Assembly (NCBI GenBank): GCA_052387115.1
Contig: JBQTJM010000303.1
Location: 1 to 5,325 of the forward strand
DNA from: JACCXJ01 sp052387115
GTDB taxonomy: Bacteria > Pseudomonadota > Gammaproteobacteria > JACCXJ01
Length of the DNA: 5,325 nt
Direction of reading: 5' to 3'
Positions 1-5,325 of this stretch are shown one piece after another (the first letter of the stretch is position 1; each line of letters starts with the position of its first letter). The notes below the pieces were generated by a model. That model saw only the letters and a list, made by a program, of their open reading frames with translations, ran no database searches and was not told the DNA's origin. The position numbers and the translations under genes are program-made.

Positions 1-2
1 GG

Positions 3-1598
3 CCTGTGCCGCCCGCCGAGCAGCCTGTCGAGCTCGACCCCATCACGGTGATCGGCCAGCCGCTCGACCAGGGCTTCAAGGCCACTATGCAGGAGAGCGC
101 GACCAAGACCCCGCTCACGATCCGCGAGACGCCGCAGTCGATCTCGGTCATCACGCGGGATTCGATAAAAGCGCGGCAGGCCTTTACCCTCAGTCAGGCG
201 CTGGAAACCGCGGCAGGTGTCACCTCGTCCAGCGATCCCGGCCCCTTCGCGGGGCGCAGCTTCACCGGCTTCACGACTTTCGATATACGCGGTGTCGACA
301 CGCCGTTCTATTTCGGTCAGCTGGAGGACGGCTTTTTCGCGCCGCAGTTGACCGGCACGCGCGATCTGGCGACCTACGAACGGGTCGAGGTGGTGAAAGG
401 GCCGAGCTCCGTGCTCTACGGGCGCGGCAGTGCGGCCGGCTTCATCAACCTGGTGACCAAGAAGCCGCTGCCCGAATTCGCCGCGGAAATTTCACCGCAG
501 ATCGGTTCCTTCGATTTCTATCGTGTCGATACCGACGTCACCGGCCCGCTGTTGAATTCCGACAAGGCGCGCGGGCGGCTGGTGCTGGCCTACGAAAACG
601 CCGGCTCGTTCGTCGATTTCGCCGAGAGCGAGCGCATCGTCGTCGCGCCCAGCCTGGAATTCGATATCACCGCCAGCACCCGCCTGCTGTTGCAAGGCAC
701 TTATCAGGACGACAGCTTCGTTCCGCACTACGGCGTGCCGCTGCAACGCGACGGCGAAGATTTCAAGGCGCCGGACGTGCGCCGCTCGCTGTTTTTCGGC
801 GTGCCGGACCGGGACGAGGACAACAGCACCCGCGAGCTGCTGACCGGCACCTTGCAGCTCGACCAGCAACTGGGCGACCGCTGGCTGGCGACCCTGCGCC
901 TCAACGCGCAATCGCCTGAGTTAAGGGCCTCGCAGGACAGCTATGCGTACTTTTTGGCGCCGAATGGGGATACCACACTGTATAACTCGATCTTCGAGAA
1001 CGAAGCGGATATCTGGACAGGGGAATTGCGCCTGAACGGCGAAGTCGATCTGTTCGGCCGGCCCGCCCATCTCATGCTGGGCGCGGAACACAACGATTTC
1101 GACTACCACCGCCGCGATGCGTATGTGGGGCTCGGCACCGCCAACATTTACGAAGAAAATTTTGCCGACATACCGATCGTCGAAGCCACTGCGATCACTA
1201 AAAGGGACACCCGGTTCGAGGGCACCGGGGTGTACGGGCAGATGCAGTTCCGGCCTCTGGATCGGCTGAGCATACTGCTGGGCGGCCGCTATGACTGGGC
1301 GGATACCAAGTTGTCCACCACGCCGCCGGGCAGCGATGCGACCGGAAGCGAACAGGAGGACGAGGAGTTCACCTGGCGCGCGGGCACGACCTTCGATGTG
1401 ACGCAGCAGATCGCCGTTTACGGGCTGTACGCCCAGTCGTTTTCGCCCACGATCTTTGGCTCCACCCGCGACGGCGGCCCCCTCGACCCGGAGACCGGCG
1501 AGATCTGGGAGGCCGGCCTCAAGACCGAGTGGCTCGACGGCAAGCTGGGCGTCAACGCCGCGCTATTCCGCATCGAGCGCGACGACGTGCCGATTTGA
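3..1598 (+). CDS. TonB-dependent siderophore receptor, N-terminal three quarters (5' partial, ends at a frameshift)
   Basis: This is the plug and most of the beta-barrel of an outer-membrane receptor that takes up ferric siderophores or similar ligands using TonB-ExbBD energy. Numbering from the GTG at 6, a TonB-box-like DPITVIG sits at residues 11-17. The plug spans roughly 35-155, with the family motifs TPQSISVIT (42-50), DIRG (93-96) and VEVVKGPSSVLYGRGSAAG (127-145). Barrel strands follow, including the conserved SFSPTIFG (478-485) and LDPETGEIWEAGLKTEW (493-509). The frame stays open to the left edge and no signal peptide is visible, so the true start lies upstream and GTG 6 is probably not it. 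The frame ends at tandem TGA TGA codons (1596-1601) in the middle of the barrel, while the homology continues one base over in the next entry. The family is clear; the ligand cannot be told from sequence. Confidence 0.9.
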   Translation, partial: PVPPAEQPVELDPITVIGQPLDQGFKATMQESATKTPLTIRETPQSISVITRDSIKARQAFTLSQALETAAGVTSSSDPGPFAGRSFTGFTTFDIRGVDTPFYFGQLEDGFFAPQLTGTRDLATYERVEVVKGPSSVLYGRGSAAGFINLVTKKPLPEFAAEISPQIGSFDFYRVDTDVTGPLLNSDKARGRLVLAYENAGSFVDFAESERIVVAPSLEFDITASTRLLLQGTYQDDSFVPHYGVPLQRDGEDFKAPDVRRSLFFGVPDRDEDNSTRELLTGTLQLDQQLGDRWLATLRLNAQSPELRASQDSYAYFLAPNGDTTLYNSIFENEADIWTGELRLNGEVDLFGRPAHLMLGAEHNDFDYHRRDAYVGLGTANIYEENFADIPIVEATAITKRDTRFEGTGVYGQMQFRPLDRLSILLGGRYDWADTKLSTTPPGSDATGSEQEDEEFTWRAGTTFDVTQQIAVYGLYAQSFSPTIFGSTRDGGPLDPETGEIWEAGLKTEWLDGKLGVNAALFRIERDDVPI

Positions 1599-1601
1599 TG
1601 A
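1593..1601 (+). other. Frameshift site inside the receptor gene
   Basis: The sequence ATT TGA TGA stops the upstream frame twice. Removing one T from the TTT at 1594-1596 gives ATT GAT GAT CCC GAT, which reads VPI-DDPDNGPG and joins two halves of one receptor without losing a residue. The simplest reading is a single-base insertion, either real (a pseudogene or phase-variable state) or a sequencing or assembly error. A T run of only three bases makes classical slipped-strand variation unlikely. Confidence 0.85.
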
Positions 1602-2100
1602 TCCCGATAACGGGCCGGGTGAGTTCTTCGTCGTCAACGCCGGCCTGCAACGCGCGGACGGCTTCGAGCTGGAGATCAACGGCGAGCCGCTGCCCGGCTG
1701 GAACTTAAGTTTCGGCGGCATCCTGCTCGATGCCGAGTTCATCGAGCGCGACGATCCCAATTTCGGCAACGCCCCGCGCAACGCGGCGGACTGGCAGGTG
1801 GGCCTGTACACCAGCTACGAGCTGCAGAGCGGACCACTCAAGGGGTGGGGCGCGGGTGTGGGCCTGTTCGCCATCGATGACCGGCCGGTAACGGAGCGCA
1901 GCCCAGGGACGATCGACGGCTACGAACGCGTCGACCTGCAGGCCTTCTACAACGGCTTCAAGCCGCTAAAGATCGCACTGCAGGTGCGCAACGTCTTCGA
2001 CGAGGAGTACATCGAAACCGTGGAGCGCCCCAACGCGCTCAACCACTTCGGCGCGCCGACCGCGGTGCTGCTGACCGTGCGCTACGGCTTCGGCGATTAG
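1597..2100 (+). CDS. TonB-dependent siderophore receptor, C-terminal part (frameshifted continuation)
   Basis: These 167 codons are the last beta strands of the same receptor, read one base out of phase with the upstream part. They contain the typical post-strand segment DPDNGPGEFFVVNAGLQRADG, which normally directly follows the 'FRIERDDV' strand at the end of the previous entry. They also hold NAADWQVGLYTSYEL and the family C-terminal signature VRNVFDEEYIE...FGAPTAVLLTVRYGF. No good start codon or ribosome binding site exists near 1597, so this is not an independent gene; the TTG at 1456 in this frame only precedes nonsense sequence. Joining both parts by dropping one T gives about 697 residues from the TonB box on, close to a normal length for this family. 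The end is FGD rather than the usual terminal aromatic residue. The TAG stop directly abuts the ATG of the next gene. Confidence 0.85.
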   Translation, partial: DDPDNGPGEFFVVNAGLQRADGFELEINGEPLPGWNLSFGGILLDAEFIERDDPNFGNAPRNAADWQVGLYTSYELQSGPLKGWGAGVGLFAIDDRPVTERSPGTIDGYERVDLQAFYNGFKPLKIALQVRNVFDEEYIETVERPNALNHFGAPTAVLLTVRYGFGD

Positions 2101-3279
2101 ATGAACACACAACCCATCAAGACCTGGGACCTCGTCCACAAGTGGACCAGCCTGATCGCCACGATCTTCCTGCTGATGCTGTTCATCACCGGCCTGCCGA
2201 TGATCTTCGGGCTTGAGATCCAACACACTTTAGGGGACCATGTGGAGCCACCCGATATGCCGGCGGGCACGCCGCGCATCAGCCTCGACACCATCGTCGC
2301 CGATGCCAGGGCGCGCCGCCCGCGGGATGTCATGCAGTTCGTCTCGACCGACGAAGACGAGCCGGATGTCTGGCAGGTGGGGCTGGGCGAGACCGCCGAT
2401 GCACCGGAGGTCACGGTGTTCTACACCTACGATGCGCGCACCGGCAATCTGCTGGAAACCTGGACGCCGGAACAGCCCGACGACTTCATGGACATCATGT
2501 TCCGGCTGCACTATGACCTGTACGCGGGCCTGCCGGGTACGCTGTTCCTGGGTTCCATGGGCCTGTTGCTGGTGATCTCGCTGATCTCCGGCGCCGTGGT
2601 CTACGGCCCGTTCATGCGCAGGCTCGCTTTCGGCATCGTGCGCAAGGACAAATCCCGGCGCACGCACTGGCTGGACCTGCATAATCTGCTCGGCATCGCC
2701 ACACTGTTCTGGGTGCTGGTGGTCGGGTTCACAGGGGTGGTCAACACGCTGGCCATCCCCATATTCGGTTACTGGCAGAACACCGAGCTGGCCGACATGG
2801 CCGCACCGTACAAGGATCGTCCGCCGCTCGCGGATGCCGGTTCCGCGCAGCGGGCGGTGAACGCGGCGCTGGCGGCCGCGCCGGACATGCGGCTCAGCTT
2901 TATCGCCTTCCCCGGCAACGATTTCGCCAGCCCGCATCATTATGTAGCCTACATCAACGGGCAGACGCCGCTCACCTCCAAACTGCTGAAGCCGTTGCTG
3001 ATCGACGCCCGCACGAGCGAGGTGATCGACACGCGCGATCTGCCCTGGTATGTAAGCGCGCTGCTGCTCTCGCAGCCGCTGCACTTCGGCGACTACGGCG
3101 GCCTGCCGCTCAAGATCCTGTGGGCGCTGCTGGACCTCATCGCCATCGTCGTGCTCGGAAGCGGGCTGTATCTATGGTGGGTGAAACGAAACGTCGCGTT
3201 TGAGACCGGCCTGAATTCGGCGCAATGGAGCGCCGATGTCATGCCTAGGGTCTCCGCGCGACAGGGCAGTGACGCGTGA
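2101..3279 (+). CDS. PepSY-associated transmembrane protein, probable ferric-siderophore reductase
   Basis: This 392-residue inner-membrane protein belongs to the PepSY-TM family (FoxB, PiuB and FsrB type), whose characterised members bind heme and reduce or process ferric siderophores at the inner membrane. Four hydrophobic helices are visible at about 17-39, 147-170, 195-222 and 338-361. PepSY-like periplasmic regions lie at about 60-120 and 245-310. Family motifs include LVHKWTSL at the start of helix 1 and LHFGDYGGLPLKILW before helix 4. Histidines next to membrane segments (H13, H137, H189, H194, H328) are candidate heme ligands by family analogy. The ATG follows the receptor TAG with no gap and no clear Shine-Dalgarno sequence, which implies translational coupling. 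The family is secure; reductase activity and substrate are inferred from family and context. Confidence 0.9.
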   Translation: MNTQPIKTWDLVHKWTSLIATIFLLMLFITGLPMIFGLEIQHTLGDHVEPPDMPAGTPRISLDTIVADARARRPRDVMQFVSTDEDEPDVWQVGLGETADAPEVTVFYTYDARTGNLLETWTPEQPDDFMDIMFRLHYDLYAGLPGTLFLGSMGLLLVISLISGAVVYGPFMRRLAFGIVRKDKSRRTHWLDLHNLLGIATLFWVLVVGFTGVVNTLAIPIFGYWQNTELADMAAPYKDRPPLADAGSAQRAVNAALAAAPDMRLSFIAFPGNDFASPHHYVAYINGQTPLTSKLLKPLLIDARTSEVIDTRDLPWYVSALLLSQPLHFGDYGGLPLKILWALLDLIAIVVLGSGLYLWWVKRNVAFETGLNSAQWSADVMPRVSARQGSDA

Positions 3280-3452
3280 GCGAGACGCGGAGTGGGATCC
3301 GGGTCTGGGCGGCACCGATCACACTGGGTCTCGTCACCACTATTGGCCTTATCGTCGCGTTGCTCGCCGACGGCATCGGCGATGCCGTCTCCTGGGCTGC
3401 GCTCGCGATCCCCGTGGCGGTGTGTTGTTGGTACGCGTTGAAGAAAAGATAA
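3276..3452 (+). CDS. Small two-helix membrane protein (58 aa) of the siderophore operon
   Basis: A short gene starts with GTG, overlapping the preceding TGA stop (GTGA, 3276-3279), and ends with TAA at 3450-3452. The product begins MSETRSGIRVWAAPITLGLV and has two hydrophobic segments at about 11-31 and 38-54, separated by a short DGIGDA turn, and ends in a positive KKR tail. AGGG at 3263-3266 lies 9 bases upstream of the GTG and is a reasonable ribosome binding site. The tight fit between two clear genes, with a 4-base overlap on one side and a 3-base gap on the other, argues strongly that it is real. The function is unknown. Small membrane proteins are common beside PepSY-TM genes in iron-uptake loci, so a helper or stabilising role for the upstream protein is a plausible inference. 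No named family is claimed. Confidence 0.8.
   Translation: MSETRSGIRVWAAPITLGLVTTIGLIVALLADGIGDAVSWAALAIPVAVCCWYALKKR
3369..3389. repeat. Perfect 9-bp inverted repeat with 3-base loop inside the 58-aa gene
   Basis: GACGGCATC (3369-3377) and GATGCCGTC (3381-3389) are exact reverse complements around GGC, so the mRNA could form a strong hairpin. It encodes DGIGDAV in the turn between the two helices. No T tract follows, so it is not an intrinsic terminator. It may be a coincidence of GC-rich codons or a structure that lowers expression of the downstream sulfotransferase gene. Confidence 0.5.
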
Positions 3453-3455
3453 ACC

Positions 3456-5237
3456 GTGCACATCAAACTACAAGCCGCTCTCGATGCCGGAGACTTTCCT
3501 GGTGCGCTCGACTGTTGCCGCGAGCGCCTGTCCGAGCACCCCGACGATGCCGACGCGCACCGTCATCTGGCGCAGCTGCATGCCGCAAGCGGAGAGCCCG
3601 GGTTGGCCATGCGGCACGCGCGCCGCGCCTGCGAGCTGGCACCCGAGGATCCGCGCGCCTGGTCCGATCTCGGGCGTGTTTATGCGCAGGACGGCAAGCT
3701 CGAGGACGCGACCCTTTGCTTCACCGAGGCGATCCGGATCGATCCCCGCTACGCCGACGGCTGGCACAACCTCGGCACGGCGCTGAAGAAGCTGGGACGG
3801 CAGGCGGATGCGTTCAGCGCCCTCAAGCACGCCTTGCTGCTCGACCCCACGCGTGCCGAAACCTATCTCAACCTCGGCAACCTGTTGATCGAGACGGATC
3901 AGTTCGAGGACGCCGTGCGGTGCTTCGAACGGGCCGCGAAGCACGATCCAAAGCTGGCCGCGGCGCGCACCCGTCTGGCGCAGGAGCTCTCGGCGCGCGG
4001 CAAGGTGAAACGTGCGGAATCCCTGTTCCGCCAGTCGCTGGGCCTGGACCCCGATCAAGTGCAAGGCTGGTTCGGCCTCGGGCGCACGCTGGAGGACCTG
4101 GGCGTAGCCGAGGGCGCGCTCGGCTGTTACCTCAATGTGATCGCGCGGCGGCCCGACCACGCGCAGGCCATCGGCCAGTATCTGGCGCTGGTACGTGGAG
4201 ACGCCGAGGCTCGGGTGCTCGACCCGGCGAACAGGGCGATCGCGAGTCCCGATGCCACGGACGAAGCCAAGGCCCTCATCGGTTACGGTCTTGCCAAGTA
4301 TCACGACCGGCGGCGCGAATACGCACAAGCCGCCGCGGCAGGTCTGATGGCGAATGCCGCCCGGCGGCGCAAGGCCGGGCCGCTGGACCGCGACAAGCTC
4401 ACGGCACGCATCGACGGCATCATCGGCACGTATACGGCTGAGTTCTTCCGGGAACACCGGCGCCTGGGTCTCGGCAACGACCAACCCGTGTTCATCGTCG
4501 GTCTGCCGCGCTCGGGCACGACGCTTATCGAGCAAATCCTCGCGGCGCATCCTTGGCTGCACGGCGCGGGCGAGCTGCCGGCCCTCTCGCGCGTGGCGAC
4601 CCAGGCACTCGCCGATACGGATGATCAGCCGTGGCAGGCAGCGCTCAAGCTCGACCGGACGAAAAGCCTGGAGCTCGCTCACGAGTATCTGCGCGCGCTG
4701 CGCGATGGCGCGCCCAAGGGGCGGCTGCGCATCAGCGACAAGTCGCCGCTCAATTTCTTTCATCTCGCGTTCGCCGCGCTGCTCTTTCCCGGCGCACGCG
4801 TGATCCACTGCCGCCGCGCTTCTCATGACAACGCGCTCTCCATCTGGATGGAGAACTTCAACGCGGACCAGCGCTACGCCACCGATTTCGACGACCTCGC
4901 GTTCTACACGGCCCAGTATCGAAGGCTGATGGCCCACTGGCGCAACGTGCTGCCGCTGCCGATCCTGGATCTGCAATACGAAGAAACGGCGACCGATGTC
5001 GAAGCGCAGGCGCGGCGCATGCTGGAATTCCTCGGCGCGCCGTGGGATACGCGCTGCCTCCACTTCCATCGCTCCGAACGCGCGGTGCAGACGCCGAGCC
5101 GCTGGCAGGTGCGCGAGCCGATCTACACGCGCTCCGTGGGCCGCTGGAAAGCTTATGCCGAGCATCTGCCAGGTCTGGTCTTGGCCTTCGCGCGAACCCG
5201 GGACCCGGTAGCGGTCGCAGAGCCCCTGGATCGATGA
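3456..5237 (+). CDS. TPR-repeat sulfotransferase family protein
   Basis: This 593-residue protein joins a TPR superhelix to a PAPS-dependent sulfotransferase domain. About seven TPR units repeat with a 34-residue period (roughly 1-31, 32-65, 66-99, 100-133, 134-167, 168-201, 202-235), with recurring W/Y-x2-LG...A...P positions. The sulfotransferase domain starts near 343. FIVGLPRSGTTLIEQIL holds the 5'-phosphosulfate loop (LPRSGTT, 350-356). HGAGEL carries E373, placed like the catalytic glutamate of tyrosylprotein-type enzymes. RVIHCRRASHDNALSIWMENF gives the 3'-phosphate site (R454 and S462). A C-terminal SVGRWKAYAEHLPGL (560-574) is also typical. No signal peptide is seen, so it is probably cytoplasmic. 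The GTG start lies 3 bases after the previous stop with only a weak GAAG upstream, so coupling is likely. The acceptor is unknown. The last 15 or so residues are antisense to a cca fragment and probably not native. Confidence 0.9.
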   Translation: MHIKLQAALDAGDFPGALDCCRERLSEHPDDADAHRHLAQLHAASGEPGLAMRHARRACELAPEDPRAWSDLGRVYAQDGKLEDATLCFTEAIRIDPRYADGWHNLGTALKKLGRQADAFSALKHALLLDPTRAETYLNLGNLLIETDQFEDAVRCFERAAKHDPKLAAARTRLAQELSARGKVKRAESLFRQSLGLDPDQVQGWFGLGRTLEDLGVAEGALGCYLNVIARRPDHAQAIGQYLALVRGDAEARVLDPANRAIASPDATDEAKALIGYGLAKYHDRRREYAQAAAAGLMANAARRRKAGPLDRDKLTARIDGIIGTYTAEFFREHRRLGLGNDQPVFIVGLPRSGTTLIEQILAAHPWLHGAGELPALSRVATQALADTDDQPWQAALKLDRTKSLELAHEYLRALRDGAPKGRLRISDKSPLNFFHLAFAALLFPGARVIHCRRASHDNALSIWMENFNADQRYATDFDDLAFYTAQYRRLMAHWRNVLPLPILDLQYEETATDVEAQARRMLEFLGAPWDTRCLHFHRSERAVQTPSRWQVREPIYTRSVGRWKAYAEHLPGLVLAFARTRDPVAVAEPLDR

Positions 5238-5325
5238 CACGCTGCGTTCCTCATGACCGCGGTGGCTTGGCCATTGTTCCCTGGGCGTGGTGCCCTTGCC
5301 GAGGTCGTGCACGAGGGCCGCGAAG
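5187..5325 (-). pseudogene. cca: CCA-adding enzyme (tRNA nucleotidyltransferase) fragment, HD-domain region, 3'-truncated
   Basis: Read on the minus strand from the right edge, the frame gives FAALVHDLGKGTTPREQWPS, then HRGHEERSVSSIQGLCDRYRVP, then GSRE. This closely matches the HD phosphohydrolase segment of E. coli-type multifunctional CCA proteins, which repair tRNA 3' ends: the HDLGKG metal site, TP...WP.H.GHE and LC.R.RVP...RE. Cca similarity stops abruptly near 5187. The open frame continues leftwards but is then only the antisense of conserved sulfotransferase sequence. In E. coli Cca the HD motif lies near residue 255 of about 412, so roughly the last quarter of the protein is missing. 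The upstream part lies outside the window. The fragment is convergent with, and overlaps the end of, the sulfotransferase gene. It could be a genuine rearrangement junction or a chimeric assembly. Recognition is by motif memory, without a search. Confidence 0.75.

Noticed and set aside
1456..1596. TTG start for an independent second gene in the receptor region
   Set aside because: The first 46 codons read as serine, arginine and alanine nonsense and overlap the conserved receptor strands in the other frame. Receptor sequence only begins at about 1597, so this is a frameshift, not a gene start.
1590..1601. Programmed +1 frameshift like prfB
   Set aside because: The xUU-UGA context is present, but no Shine-Dalgarno-like stimulator lies just upstream, the re-pairing of an isoleucine tRNA on UUU would be poor, and a barrel protein has no evident reason for such control.
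2230..3084. Minus-strand 284-codon open frame opposite the PepSY gene
   Set aside because: It is the antisense shadow of a gene with clear family motifs, with no homology features or start context of its own.
3369..3389. Intrinsic terminator between the PepSY and sulfotransferase genes
   Set aside because: The hairpin is perfect but lies inside the 58-residue coding region and no T-rich tract follows.
3236..4441. Plus-strand 401-codon open frame overlapping the small gene and the sulfotransferase
   Set aside because: It is out of phase with the motif-bearing frames and its product is arginine-rich low-complexity sequence, typical of an alternative frame in high-GC DNA.
3468..5186. Long open frame on the minus strand running from the cca fragment through almost the whole sulfotransferase gene
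   Set aside because: Only the part right of about 5187 resembles a known protein. The rest is the antisense of a conserved plus-strand gene in GC-rich DNA, where stop codons are rare, and it is rich in R, Q, A and G without recognisable motifs.
5238..5325. Terminator or intergenic regulatory region after the sulfotransferase
   Set aside because: No hairpin with a T tract is visible, and the stretch is explained by the minus-strand cca coding sequence.

Overview
The window reads as one tightly packed plus-strand operon of four genes from a high-GC Gram-negative bacterium. An outer-membrane TonB-dependent receptor implies a two-membrane cell. A fragment of an HD-domain, E. coli-type CCA-adding enzyme at the right edge points to Proteobacteria, most likely Gammaproteobacteria. 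The species cannot be named from this sequence alone.

Layout from left to right. (1) Bases 3-2100 hold a siderophore-type TonB-dependent receptor. The window opens just upstream of the TonB box, so the signal peptide lies outside. The reading frame is broken near 1593-1599 by what looks like one extra T, so it is listed as two pieces (3-1598 and 1597-2100). (2) Bases 2101-3279 encode a PepSY-associated membrane protein of the ferric-siderophore-reductase type (FoxB/PiuB/FsrB-like), whose ATG directly abuts the receptor stop. (3) Bases 3276-3452 encode a 58-residue two-helix membrane protein whose GTG start overlaps the previous stop. (4) Bases 3456-5237 encode a 593-residue protein with about seven N-terminal TPRs and a C-terminal PAPS-type sulfotransferase domain, starting 3 bases after the small gene. 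(5) From about 5187 to the right end, the minus strand carries the HD-domain part of cca, cut off exactly where the sulfotransferase homology ends. There is no gene-free stretch over 300 bases, no RNA gene, and no visible insertion sequence or CRISPR array. The operon promoter and any Fur box must lie left of the window.

How the parts may work together: the receptor would import a ferric-siderophore-like ligand across the outer membrane, and the PepSY protein would reduce or process it at the inner membrane. The small membrane protein is probably an accessory to the PepSY protein. The sulfotransferase is the unexpected member; its co-translation with the uptake genes suggests that it sulfates the ligand, the receptor or another envelope partner, but this is inference. 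The most notable structural points are the truncated cca at the junction with the sulfotransferase gene, the frameshift in the receptor, and the 58-residue gene that a length-filtered gene caller would miss.
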